From NCBI GenBank assembly GCA_029335935.2, contig JARJMV020000319.1, forward strand, positions 1-11,737: a DNA stretch of 11,737 nucleotides, written 5' to 3'. This document shows positions 1 through 6,614 of the stretch, piece by piece. This stretch comes from a bacterium (lineage in GTDB: Bacteria; Armatimonadota; Fimbriimonadia; Fimbriimonadales; GBS-DC). Made by a program: the position numbers and the translations under genes. Below the pieces are notes generated by a model that saw only the letters and a program-made list of their open reading frames with translations, was not told the DNA's origin and searched no databases. How positions within the stretch are numbered: the stretch's first letter is position 1; the number at the start of each line of letters is the position of its first letter.

Positions 1-881
1 GGGAGCGTCTCGGTGCGGATTTGCTCGTCGCTGAGTTGGCGGGCGAACAGCGCGAGGGCAAGCAGCTGCTCGAAGTCCATCGTAGTGCGTGTGTGGCGCA
101 GGGCTGCGGCTAACACCTGCGGGGCGCGCATCCACACGCTGGGGTCTTTCAACCGTTCCTTGACAGCGCGCATAAACTTCTGCTGCCGCTCGATGCGGTG
201 GAAGTCGCTATCGGTGTGGCGGTACCGCACATAGCCCAACGCCTGCTTGCCGTTGAGATGTTGCACGCCCGGTTCCAAGTCCACATGCAGGTCGCCCCAG
301 TTGTCGTGGTAGCGCATGCGCTTCTCGACTTCAATCGTCACGCCGCCCAGCGCGTCGACGGCTTCCTCGAAGGCTTTGTAGCTGACAATCACTAGCTCGT
401 CAATCTGCAGGTTGCCCAGCAGGGTGCTGACAGTCTCTACCAGCAGTTGCGGTCCGCCAAGCGCGTGGGCAGAGTTGATTTTACCCCAGCCGTGTCGGGG
501 GATGCGCACCAGTGTATCACGGGGGATGGAGAGCGCGTGGATGCGCTGGTTCACGAAGTCCACCTGCGCCACGACAATCGTATCGGTGCGCGCCATCGTG
601 TTCACCACGCGCTTGCGGTGGTCGCGGTTCTCGTCCGCGCCCACAATCAGGAGCGTGAGTTTGCGTTTGCCAGGGAAGGCGTTTTCGGGCTTCGTTTCGC
701 CTTTGATGTAGGCAACGACAGCGCGACTAACCGTGCCCTCGCTGGCAAAGTGCAGGTAGCCCAGCGCACTGCCCAGCAGCAGCCCGCTCAGCCAGAATAT
801 CACCCAAAACATCGCCCAGAAGATGCGCCGTACGCGCGAGGGGCGCGGTGAGACACCTTGCTGACATGCCATGCGCGACAT
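1..881 (-). CDS. LytR-CpsA-Psr (LCP) family protein, N-terminal part (C-terminus beyond window)
   Basis: Reading the minus strand from ATG at 881 gives 293 residues open to the left edge, so the C-terminus is missing. LCP enzymes transfer undecaprenyl-linked glycopolymers to the cell wall or other acceptors outside the inner membrane. A short cytoplasmic N-terminus is followed by one membrane segment (about residues 20-43, rich in Trp, Phe and Leu) and then the LCP domain. Family hallmarks are visible: LLIVGADENRD (78-87), MARTDTIVV (96-104), SIPRDT (118-123), KINSAHALGG (134-143) and YVRYRHTDSDFHRIERQQ (217-234). The conserved Asp and Arg residues of these motifs bind the pyrophosphate lipid in characterised members. 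An in-frame TAA directly precedes the ATG, so translation cannot start further upstream; ATG at 872 is the only nearby alternative. The gene is divergent from the membrane protein at 1007. Its exact polymer substrate cannot be told from this sequence. Confidence 0.93.
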   Translation of the reverse strand, partial: MSRMACQQGVSPRPSRVRRIFWAMFWVIFWLSGLLLGSALGYLHFASEGTVSRAVVAYIKGETKPENAFPGKRKLTLLIVGADENRDHRKRVVNTMARTDTIVVAQVDFVNQRIHALSIPRDTLVRIPRHGWGKINSAHALGGPQLLVETVSTLLGNLQIDELVIVSYKAFEEAVDALGGVTIEVEKRMRYHDNWGDLHVDLEPGVQHLNGKQALGYVRYRHTDSDFHRIERQQKFMRAVKERLKDPSVWMRAPQVLAAALRHTRTTMDFEQLLALALFARQLSDEQIRTETL

Positions 882-889
882 TTAACAGT

Positions 890-916
890 AGTGTACCCGC
901 TCTCTGCGCGTTTCAA
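890..916 (-). promoter_or_regulatory. Putative sigma-70-type promoter of the LCP gene
   Basis: On the minus strand TTGAAA (916-911) is followed after 15 bases by TACACT (895-890). The -10 hexamer ends 8 bases before the LCP start codon at 881, so the transcript would begin at or only a few bases before the ATG. No Shine-Dalgarno sequence is visible. The 15-base spacer is shorter than the usual 16-18 (16 if CTTGAA is taken as the -35), so the -35 assignment is less sure than the -10. Confidence 0.5.
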
Positions 917-994
917 GCAGAGCCAGCGGTCGCCGCATTTCTGAGCCGCCACTTCCAACGCTATTGCAAAACGATGCCAGACAAGCAGTTAAGG

Positions 995-1000
995 TATCAT
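995..1000 (+). promoter_or_regulatory. -10 element (TATCAT) of the membrane protein gene, leaderless arrangement
   Basis: TATCAT lies 6 bases before ATG 1007. With the usual spacing the transcript would start at the start codon. No convincing -35 hexamer at 16-18 bases and no well-placed Shine-Dalgarno sequence were found; an AAGG at 991-994 is too far from the ATG and overlaps the promoter region. Confidence 0.45.
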
Positions 1001-1006
1001 CATGCC

Positions 1007-1525
1007 ATGAACGATGTGGGCTATCCACGCGGGGCGGTTGTGCTGCTGAGCGTTGTCCTGACGCTGCTGACGGGCGCACTCGCTACCCCACAAATACTCA
1101 ACGGGGTGATGGTCTATAGCAATCCTGAGGTGATGCGCGATGGGCAATATTGGTGGGTGTTCTGGTTCTGGGGCACGGCGGGTTTATCGGCAGCGATCCC
1201 TGCAGCGGTTGTGGCAGGTGTGCTGGTGAAGCGTGAGGGCGGTTTTGTGCTTGTGTGGTTTCGCATTCTGCTTGTCTGCCTGGTGCTGGGCATGGGTGTG
1301 GGGATGCTCTTGGCGACTTTGGGCGCAGGTTTGAATGGACTGGGCTGGGCAGTGGTTGGGATCCCACTGAGTGGGTTGGCTATCCCGCTGTTTCCTCTAA
1401 CAATCTTTCTCCTATCCGACTTGCTTCAGGAGATAGCGTTGGTGGGCGGCGTGTTGCTGGCGGCAGTGCTGGGCGCATACGGCTACTATCGGCGCGTTCG
1501 CAGGATACCTCATCCCCTTTCATAG
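1007..1525 (+). CDS. Uncharacterised multi-pass membrane protein (172 aa)
   Basis: I do not recognise this family. The protein is 172 residues and strongly hydrophobic, with about four or five predicted membrane segments at roughly residues 9-27, 48-73, 80-105, 112-134 and 138-160. A Trp-rich stretch (YWWVFWFWG, 48-56) opens the second segment and a basic tail (YYRRVRRIPH) ends the protein. No catalytic motif or ligand-binding signature is visible. The reading frame stays open upstream to 848, but ATG 1007 is chosen because a TATCAT hexamer lies 6 bases before it and the hydrophobic protein starts there; ATG 974 is a less likely alternative. It is divergent from the LCP gene, and rnhB starts 43 bases after its stop. 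It could be a small transporter-like or envelope protein, but the sequence gives no basis for a specific function. Confidence 0.7.
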   Translation: MNDVGYPRGAVVLLSVVLTLLTGALATPQILNGVMVYSNPEVMRDGQYWWVFWFWGTAGLSAAIPAAVVAGVLVKREGGFVLVWFRILLVCLVLGMGVGMLLATLGAGLNGLGWAVVGIPLSGLAIPLFPLTIFLLSDLLQEIALVGGVLLAAVLGAYGYYRRVRRIPHPLS

Positions 1526-1567
1526 CCCACTTGCGTAGCGAGGGGCGCGCGTGCCACAATATCAACG

Positions 1568-2140
1568 ATGTGGGTCGCAGGCGTGGACGAGGCAGGGCGC
1601 GGTCCAATCGCTGGGCCGGTGGTTGCGGCGTGTGTGGTGCTGCCGTCTTGCCCCACAATTGCGGGCTTGGCGGATAGTAAGCAGCTCAGCCCTGCGCAGC
1701 GTGAACGGCTCTACATCGCGATTCGGCGCGAGTCTGTCGCTTGGGCGATTGGCGTCGCCAGCCCCCGCGAGATTGAACGCCTGAATATCCTGCAGGCAAG
1801 CTTGCTGGCGATGCGACGCGCTGTGCTGAGTCTACCTATCACGCCCCAGCGCGTGCTGGTAGATGGCAAGCATCGCATCCCGTCGCTGAACCTGCCCCAG
1901 CAGGCGATTGTGCGCGGCGACGCGACGGAAGCGGCGATTGCTGCAGCATCCATTCTCGCTAAAGTCGCACGCGACCGCATCATGGGCGAGTTAGACCGCC
2001 TCTACCCGCACTATCGGTTCGCGCAGCACAAGGGCTACCCGACGCCGCAGCATCTGGAGCGGCTGGCGCGGTTCGGCGCGTGCCCTGCCCATCGGCGCAC
2101 CTACGCGCCCGTAGCGCAGGCGCGCTTGTGGACGCTTTGA
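1568..2140 (+). CDS. rnhB: Ribonuclease HII
   Basis: RNase HII cleaves the RNA strand of RNA/DNA hybrids and incises at single ribonucleotides in DNA, starting ribonucleotide excision repair in the cytoplasm. The 190-residue product has the normal family length. The N-terminal VAGVDEAGRGPIAGPVV motif carries catalytic Asp7 and Glu8. ADSKQLS (35-41), VDGKH (98-102, Asp99), RGDATEAAIAAASILAKVARD (116-136, Asp118 and Asp136) and HKGYPT complete the signature, so the acidic active site appears intact. The ATG lies directly before the conserved N-terminus, leaving no room for a later start. A -10-like CACAAT (1555-1560) sits 7 bases upstream and no Shine-Dalgarno is evident, consistent with a leaderless message, though this hexamer is weak. 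The next gene starts 14 bases after the stop but has its own -10-like element. Confidence 0.96.
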   Translation: MWVAGVDEAGRGPIAGPVVAACVVLPSCPTIAGLADSKQLSPAQRERLYIAIRRESVAWAIGVASPREIERLNILQASLLAMRRAVLSLPITPQRVLVDGKHRIPSLNLPQQAIVRGDATEAAIAAASILAKVARDRIMGELDRLYPHYRFAQHKGYPTPQHLERLARFGACPAHRRTYAPVAQARLWTL

Positions 2141-2142
2141 GG

Positions 2143-2148
2143 TATACT
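2143..2148 (+). promoter_or_regulatory. -10 element (TATACT) of the small CxxC membrane protein gene
   Basis: TATACT lies in the 14-base gap after the rnhB stop and ends 6 bases before ATG 2155, placing the expected transcription start at the start codon. There is no recognisable -35 hexamer at a normal distance. The GAGG just before it is 12 bases from the ATG, too far for a good Shine-Dalgarno. Confidence 0.5.
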
Positions 2149-2154
2149 TCCAGT

Positions 2155-2460
2155 ATGCACGCGCGCACACTGCGACGCTTGGCAGTATGGGGAGCAGTAG
2201 CGTGGCTGATTACCATCTTATCAGCCGAGTTGCTACACCCGCTGATTGAGGCGGACACCCACGCAGCGCATCGCGAGTGTCCCGTGTGCTTATTCCACGC
2301 GACGCACGGGCAGGTGCAACTGCCCGAAGCGGTACTGTCTCCCGTGCTACTGCTGGTACTTACGGCAGTGGCGCCACTACCCCACTATGCGTGTGTAGTT
2401 CCTGATGTACATCCTGCGTTTCATCGGAGCATTCGCGCGCCACCTGTCGCTGCGCTGTGA
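2155..2460 (+). CDS. Small membrane protein with His/Cys CxxC motif, resembling DUF2946-type proteins
   Basis: This 101-residue protein has a basic start (MHARTLRRL), a hydrophobic segment at about residues 9-27, a His/Cys-rich stretch and a second hydrophobic segment at about 60-77. It ends in HRSIRAPPVAAL. The middle stretch reads HAAHRECPVCLFHATHG (36-52), giving a CxxC (Cys42, Cys45) surrounded by His36, His39, His48 and His51, which looks able to bind a metal. The layout, with an N-terminal signal or anchor, CPxC motif and an RAPP tail, resembles from memory the DUF2946 family of small envelope proteins, some found beside copper or TonB-related genes; neither neighbour here supports a metal role. 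The ATG is preferred because TATACT lies 6 bases upstream; the frame is open further upstream inside rnhB but without a membrane-protein start. Function is unknown. Confidence 0.72.
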   Translation: MHARTLRRLAVWGAVAWLITILSAELLHPLIEADTHAAHRECPVCLFHATHGQVQLPEAVLSPVLLLVLTAVAPLPHYACVVPDVHPAFHRSIRAPPVAAL

Positions 2461-2579
2461 AGGCGGCGGCTGTCGGCGCATGATGCGCCAGACGCCACCT
2501 ACAGCGCAAGCAGGCAAGCCCTACTTGCGACTCGTTCGCCATCCTTGGCGGCGCACCAATCCCCTATCAGGAGGCTATG

Positions 2580-3377
2580 ATGAAACGCAACGGCTTCACA
2601 CTGATTGAGCTACTGGTCGTGATTGCGATTATCGCGATTCTGGCGGCGATATTGTTTCCTGTGTTCGCACAGGCGCGTGCCAAAGCGCGTCAAGCGCAGT
2701 GTCTGAGCAACTTGCGCCAGATTGGCATCGCCGTGAACATGTATCTGCAGGACTACGACGAGGGCTATCCCTTCACGATGGCGATTATCGGCGGGCTACC
2801 CAGCACTGTGAACTACTGGGCGGTGCATAACTACCAAGCGTCGCTGGAGCCGTATATCAAGATGGATCGGGGGCTGCGCAACAAGCAGAACATCTGGTGG
2901 GACCCGTCCGACCCCGACCGCAGTGTGCCTGCCATGTGGGGATCGTTCACCAGCAACGGCTTCTTCACCGCGATGCCACGCAAGCTGGCTTCTGTCGCAC
3001 GCCCTGCCAGCACAGTCTACTCCATCCTGCGCGGCGACCCGTGGGTGCAAATCACGGGCATCACACCGCCCAACCCGCTGCCCATCAATAACCCGAACGA
3101 CCCGTTCTGGGTGTCGGAGTTCTTTGATATGTGCTTAGACCCGTGGGAGGAGACCACGAATATGAACCATCCGTATCACTGGTCTAAGGGGCGTGCGCAG
3201 CCCCCCTGTAGCCTCTTCCCCAACGCGCCAGGCGGCTGTGGCGACTGGGATACCCAGATCGCGCAGACGCGCTACCAAGGCGGAACTGCTGCGCTCTACG
3301 CCGATGGACACGCCAAACAGGTGCGATTCGCGCAAACTTATCGCGCTATCGACGACAACCAGTGGAGCATCGACTGA
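2580..3377 (+). CDS. Type IV pilin-like / type II secretion pseudopilin (DUF1559-like, Armatimonadota type)
   Basis: The 265-residue protein starts with a class III (prepilin) signal, [20 protein letters not shown], in which prepilin peptidase would cleave after Gly and methylate the new Phe, with Glu at position +5. The hydrophobic helix runs into [20 protein letters not shown] and a [11 protein letters not shown] segment typical of pseudopilins I associate with Armatimonadota. Near the C-terminus [11 protein letters not shown] matches the DGH motif common in this family. The middle is rich in Trp and Pro and contains several Cys (CLDPW, QPPCSLF, GGCGDW) that could form disulfides outside the cell. 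The Shine-Dalgarno AGGAGG (2569-2574) is 5 bases before ATG 2580 but only 2 before ATG 2577, so the second ATG is preferred. The gene stands alone with a terminator after it. It may be a pilus, secretion or surface-assembly subunit; the exact machine is not identifiable. Confidence 0.9.
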   Translation: MKRNGFTLIELLVVIAIIAILAAILFPVFAQARAKARQAQCLSNLRQIGIAVNMYLQDYDEGYPFTMAIIGGLPSTVNYWAVHNYQASLEPYIKMDRGLRNKQNIWWDPSDPDRSVPAMWGSFTSNGFFTAMPRKLASVARPASTVYSILRGDPWVQITGITPPNPLPINNPNDPFWVSEFFDMCLDPWEETTNMNHPYHWSKGRAQPPCSLFPNAPGGCGDWDTQIAQTRYQGGTAALYADGHAKQVRFAQTYRAIDDNQWSID

Positions 3378-3402
3378 CGCTTCGCTGGCTCCTGCGACTG
3401 TT

Positions 3403-3432
3403 GCCCCCTGCCATTCAGGGTGGGGGGCTTTG
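3403..3432 (+). terminator. Rho-independent terminator after the pseudopilin gene
   Basis: A 10-bp stem pairs 3403-3412 (GCCCCCTGCC) with 3419-3428 (GGTGGGGGGC), including two G-T wobbles, around the 6-base loop ATTCAG. It is followed by a short T run (TTTG). It lies 25 bases after the pseudopilin stop and before the promoter of the next gene. The short T tract makes it weaker than a textbook terminator, but the stem is very GC-rich. Confidence 0.65.
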
Positions 3433-3455
3433 TCCACACCCACCCTTGATTCGGG

Positions 3456-3461
3456 TACAAT
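3456..3461 (+). promoter_or_regulatory. -10 element (TACAAT) of the RmlC-like gene
   Basis: TACAAT ends 9 bases before ATG 3471 and lies just after the pseudopilin terminator, so the gene likely has its own promoter with a very short or absent leader. A TTGTCC at 3430-3435 is a possible -35 but the 20-base spacer is too long to be convincing. No Shine-Dalgarno precedes the ATG. Confidence 0.45.
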
Positions 3462-3470
3462 CACCTCTCG

Positions 3471-3938
3471 ATGGAGAAGCCACTCATCGAGGGCGTACAG
3501 CTCAAGCCACTGATTGCCCATGCCGACGAGCGCGGCTACCTGATGGAGCTGCTGCGTTGCGACGATGCCCTCTTCCAAAAATTTGGGCAAGCGTATGTGT
3601 CGTTGAACTATCCGGGCGTCATCCGCGCATGGCACTGGCACGAGCGGCAGACCGACTTCTGGGTGGTGGTCAGAGGAATGGTGAAGGCGGTCCTGTATGA
3701 TCGCCGCCCCGACTCGCCCACCTTCGGAATGATTAACGAGTTCTTTTTGGGCGAGCATCATCACGCGCTGCTGGTCATCCCTGCGCAGGTGGCGCACGGG
3801 TACAAGACCATCGGCGTGGAACCGTCGCTACTGATTAACTTCCCCACCGAGCCGTACAACCGTGCGCAGCCCGACGAGTTGCGCCTGCCCTACGATACCC
3901 CCGAAATCCCCTACGACTGGGGAATCCGAATGGGGTAG
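3471..3938 (+). CDS. RmlC-like cupin, dTDP-4-dehydrorhamnose 3,5-epimerase-related protein
   Basis: RmlC-type cupins epimerise keto-sugars bound to nucleotides during synthesis of rhamnose and other surface sugars. At 155 residues this one is shorter than classical RmlC (about 180). Recognisable elements are HADERGYLMEL (17-27, matching the DxRG motif), VIRAWHWHERQTDFWVVVRG (50-69, matching the VRGLH motif with the catalytic His), YDRRPDSPTFG (76-86), VIPAQVAHGY (102-111) and the C-terminal PTEPYN...DTPEIPYDW. His55 appears to align with the catalytic His. The Lys normally following in the KLV segment and the Tyr of the YxxTxxY segment appear replaced, the latter by Phe in INFPTEPY. A subfamily with the WHYHxxQTD pattern is commonly annotated as this epimerase, but the precise substrate is open. 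No other sugar genes lie in the window; its neighbours are a pseudopilin and flgF. Confidence 0.83.
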   Translation: MEKPLIEGVQLKPLIAHADERGYLMELLRCDDALFQKFGQAYVSLNYPGVIRAWHWHERQTDFWVVVRGMVKAVLYDRRPDSPTFGMINEFFLGEHHHALLVIPAQVAHGYKTIGVEPSLLINFPTEPYNRAQPDELRLPYDTPEIPYDWGIRMG

Positions 3939-3969
3939 CGTCCCAGTAAAGAGGCGCGGCGCATCCGCC

Positions 3970-3975
3970 GATAAT
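3970..3975 (+). promoter_or_regulatory. -10 element (GATAAT) of flgF-flgG, leaderless arrangement
   Basis: GATAAT ends 7 bases before ATG 3983, with no Shine-Dalgarno between it and the start. This fits a housekeeping-type promoter giving a leaderless flgF message. No -35 match at normal spacing was found, and neither a sigma-28 nor a sigma-54 pattern was noticed here. Confidence 0.45.
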
Positions 3976-3982
3976 CCCCGTG

Positions 3983-4708
3983 ATGCTACGCGGACTGTAT
4001 GTGGCAGCCGAGGGAATGGCTGCCCGACAAAGAGCGCAGGACGCGATTGCCAACAACTTGGCGAACTTGAACACGACGGGCTTCAAAGCCGACCGCCCCG
4101 CGTTCGAGACCATCTACGAGCGGCAACTCTATCGGCTGGAGGGCAGCCGCGCCACGCCGATTGGACCCCTGTCGGCAGGGGTAGTGGTGCGCGAACTCTA
4201 CACGGACCTGCGTGCTGGGGCGCTAATCACCACCGACAACCCGCTCGATATCGCCATCGACGGCGTGGGCTTCTTCGCCCTGCAGACCCCTCAAGGCGTC
4301 CGCTACACGCGCAACGGGGCGTTCCAATTGAATCCGCAGGGCGTGTTGGTATCGCGCGAGGGCTACCCGGTGCTAAGCGCAGCCAATCAGCCCATCCAAG
4401 CGCCGCGCGACGCCGAGGTACGCATCGGCGAGGACGGCACGGTGCTGGCAAATGGCGCGCCTATCGGACAACTGCTGATTGCACAGGGCAACCTGCTCAA
4501 AGACCCCGACGGCTACTTCACAGGCGCAGCGCAACCGCTGCCCAACCCGCGCGTAGTCGCAGGCGCACTGGAACAATCGAATGTGAACATGGTGCGCGAG
4601 ATGGTGCAGATGATTGAGCTCCTCCGCGTCTACGAGACCCACCAGCGCGCCGTGCAAGCCCACGACGAGACGCTCGGCAAAGCCATCAACGAACTCCCAA
4701 AGATTTAG
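3983..4708 (+). CDS. flgF: Flagellar basal-body rod protein FlgF
   Basis: FlgF forms part of the proximal rod of the flagellar basal body, exported through the flagellar type III apparatus without a cleaved signal. The product is 241 residues, normal for the family. The N-terminus MLRGLYVAAEGM and the motif ANNLANLNTTGFKADRPAF (23-41) are the rod-protein signature. NPLDIAIDGVGFFALQTPQG (about 84-103) and YTRNGAFQL follow, and the C-terminal LEQSNVNMVREMVQMIELLRVYETHQRAVQ is the matching coiled-coil half. The order of two rod-type genes and the shorter length favour FlgF over FlgG. ATG 3983 is chosen over GTG 3980 because a -10 hexamer is 7 bases upstream and homologues start with this sequence. 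flgG follows after 10 bases. Confidence 0.93.
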   Translation: MLRGLYVAAEGMAARQRAQDAIANNLANLNTTGFKADRPAFETIYERQLYRLEGSRATPIGPLSAGVVVRELYTDLRAGALITTDNPLDIAIDGVGFFALQTPQGVRYTRNGAFQLNPQGVLVSREGYPVLSAANQPIQAPRDAEVRIGEDGTVLANGAPIGQLLIAQGNLLKDPDGYFTGAAQPLPNPRVVAGALEQSNVNMVREMVQMIELLRVYETHQRAVQAHDETLGKAINELPKI

Positions 4709-4718
4709 AGGTGAACCT

Positions 4719-5507
4719 ATGATACGCGCACTCCACACCGCAGCGACAGGCATGGAATCGCAGCAGTTCAACATCGATGTGATTTCGAACAACTTGGCGA
4801 ATGTGAACACGAACGGCTATAAGACGGTACGCGCCGATTTCGAGGACTTGCTGTATCAGACTTTGCGTCCGGCGGGCGCGACGGCGGCGGGCGGCGTGCA
4901 GCTGCCCAGCGGACTGCAGGTGGGTTTGGGCGCGCGCCCTGCCGCCACCTATGGGCTGTTCACCACAGGCGCGCTGCAGGTCACGGGCAACCCGCTCGAC
5001 TTGGCGATTGAGGGCGAGGGCTTCTTCAAGGTGCTGCTGCCCGATGGCGCGGTCGCCTACACGCGCGACGGCAGCTTCAAACTCGATGCGCAGGGCAGGT
5101 TGGTAACCTCCAACGGCTATCCGCTGGAGCCAGAGATTATTATTCCGCCTGATGCCGAGCAGATCATGGTGGGGCGCGACGGCGTGATTAGCGTGCGGCG
5201 CGGGGGTCAGGACGGCGTGGAAGAGATCGGACAGATTACCCTCGCGCGGTTCGTGAACCCTGCAGGCTTACAACGCATCGGCATGAACCTCTATCGGCTG
5301 ACCCCTGCCGCAGGCGAAGCGATCGAGGGCGCGCCCGGACTCAACGGCGTCGGCAGCCTCGCAGGCGGCACGCTGGAAGCCTCCAATGTGCAGATTGTCG
5401 ATGAGATGATGCGCCTGATTATGGCGCAACGCGCCTACGAGGTCAACTCGCGCGCGATTCAGACCGCCGACGAGATGCTCAGCGTGGCGAAAGACCTGAA
5501 GCGCTAA
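4719..5507 (+). CDS. flgG: Flagellar basal-body distal rod protein FlgG
   Basis: FlgG forms the distal rod, the drive shaft crossing the cell envelope. The product has 262 residues, matching the usual 260-265. The N-terminus MIRALHTAATGMESQQFNID leads into the rod motif SNNLANVNTNGYKTVRADFEDLLYQ. TGNPLDLAIEGEGFFKVLLPDG, YTRDGSFKLDAQGRLVTSNGYPL, and the C-terminal GTLEASNVQIVDEMMRLIMAQRAYEVNSRAIQ are all characteristic, so identity is clear. The start ATG has a Shine-Dalgarno GAGGTG (4708-4713) 5 bases upstream; the frame runs further upstream inside flgF, but only this start gives the conserved N-terminus. It is the second gene of a flgF-flgG pair. No flgA, flgH or flgI follows: a convergent prfA ends 15 bases downstream. 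Confidence 0.96.
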   Translation: MIRALHTAATGMESQQFNIDVISNNLANVNTNGYKTVRADFEDLLYQTLRPAGATAAGGVQLPSGLQVGLGARPAATYGLFTTGALQVTGNPLDLAIEGEGFFKVLLPDGAVAYTRDGSFKLDAQGRLVTSNGYPLEPEIIIPPDAEQIMVGRDGVISVRRGGQDGVEEIGQITLARFVNPAGLQRIGMNLYRLTPAAGEAIEGAPGLNGVGSLAGGTLEASNVQIVDEMMRLIMAQRAYEVNSRAIQTADEMLSVAKDLKR

Positions 5508-5522
5508 GCGCCTAAAACGCTG

Positions 5523-6614
5523 CTACCCGCCGATATCCATCAGCTGTAGCTGACGCGATTGCTCTTCGGCAAGGAGCGCGTCGAGCAGCGGCTGCAGGTC
5601 GCCGTCGAGGATGCCCTGAATGTTGTGCAGGGTCAGCCCGATGCGGTGGTCGGTGACGCGCTGGTCGGGGAAGTTGTAGGTGCGGATTTTCTCGCTGCGG
5701 TCGCCTGTACCAATCTGGGCGCGGCGCTGTTGGTCGCGTTCGGCGCGCAGGCGTTCCTGCTCCAGCTCGTACAGGCGCGTGCGCAGGATGCGCATCGCCC
5801 GCTCGCGGTTCTGCAGTTGCGAACGCTCATCTTGACACGCCACCACCAGCCCCGTCGGCTTGTGGATAATCCGCACTGCGGTCTCGTTCTTCTGCATGTG
5901 CTGTCCCCCAGGACCTGAGGCGCGGAACGATTCAATCACTAAGTCTTGGGGGTTGATTTGCACATCGACCTCTTCCGCTTCGGGCAGCACGGCGACGGTG
6001 GCGGTGGAGGTATGGATGCGCCCGCCGCTTTCGGTGACGGGCACACGCTGCACGCGATGCACGCCCGATTCGTGTTTCAGTTGACTGTATGCGCCGTTGC
6101 CCTGAATGCTGAACACGATGTGCTTGTAGCCGCCCAAGTCGCTGGGTTCGGCGTCCATCACTTCGTATTTCCAGCCTTTGCGTTCGGCGAAGCGCATATA
6201 CATTCGCGCGAGGTCGCCCGCGAACAGCGCGGCTTCATCGCCCCCAGCGGCGGGGCGTATCTCGACGATGACATTCTTCTCGTCGTTGGGGTCGCGCGGC
6301 AGCAGGCGCGTGGTGAGCGCGCGCGCCCACGCCTCGAGTTGCTTCTGGGCGTTTTCGAGTTCTTCTTGCGCCAGCGCGACGAGGTCGGGGTCTTCGTCTG
6401 CCTCCAGAATCTGTTGCGCCTCGCGCAGTTGGTCTTCTGCCTGTTGGTAGCGCGTATAGAGGTCGCGCAGCTCGCAGAGTTCGGCGTGTTGTTTGCCTAA
6501 TCGCTGGAGCGCGCTGGGGTCGGCGAGTATGGCAGGGTCAGCAAGTTGCGCCTCCACCTCAGGCAGTTTGGCGAGCGTCTCGCTGAGTTTCGCGCGGAGT
6601 TTGTCAGGCAACAT
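5523..6614 (-). CDS. prfA: Peptide chain release factor 1 (RF1)
   Basis: RF1 recognises UAA and UAG in the ribosomal A site and triggers peptide release. The 363-residue product has full family length. The codon-recognition motif is PVT (192-194) in [24 protein letters not shown], which marks RF1 rather than RF2 (SPF). The GGQ tripeptide (236-238) that enters the peptidyl transferase centre lies in [19 protein letters not shown]; the following HMQKNE differs from the common [25 protein letters not shown] (121-139) is a further class I factor signature. ATG 6614 lies inside the end of ylxR, overlapping it by 11 bases, and a TACAAT hexamer (6627-6622) ends 7 bases before it, so prfA may also be transcribed from its own promoter as a leaderless mRNA. 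The gene is convergent with flgG. Confidence 0.97.
   Translation of the reverse strand: MLPDKLRAKLSETLAKLPEVEAQLADPAILADPSALQRLGKQHAELCELRDLYTRYQQAEDQLREAQQILEADEDPDLVALAQEELENAQKQLEAWARALTTRLLPRDPNDEKNVIVEIRPAAGGDEAALFAGDLARMYMRFAERKGWKYEVMDAEPSDLGGYKHIVFSIQGNGAYSQLKHESGVHRVQRVPVTESGGRIHTSTATVAVLPEAEEVDVQINPQDLVIESFRASGPGGQHMQKNETAVRIIHKPTGLVVACQDERSQLQNRERAMRILRTRLYELEQERLRAERDQQRRAQIGTGDRSEKIRTYNFPDQRVTDHRIGLTLHNIQGILDGDLQPLLDALLAEEQSRQLQLMDIGG

Noticed and set aside
2461..2579. Gap before the pseudopilin examined for a small gene or sigma-54 promoter
   Set aside because: TTGGCG at 2545 has no matching TTGC element at GG-N10-GC spacing, and no coding frame with a plausible start was seen. 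Only the Shine-Dalgarno is supported.
3135..3797. 220-codon open frame on the minus strand across the pseudopilin end and RmlC-like gene
   Set aside because: It is antisense to two well-supported genes and to the terminator between them, and shows no family resemblance. GC-rich codon use creates long antisense frames here.
3862..4617. 251-codon plus-strand frame overlapping the RmlC-like gene and flgF
   Set aside because: It is a frame-shifted shadow of flgF, rich in Arg, Gly, Ala and Ser with no domain, whereas flgF in the other frame is unambiguous.
5946..6500. 184-codon plus-strand frame opposite prfA
   Set aside because: It is antisense to conserved RF1 sequence and lacks any motif.
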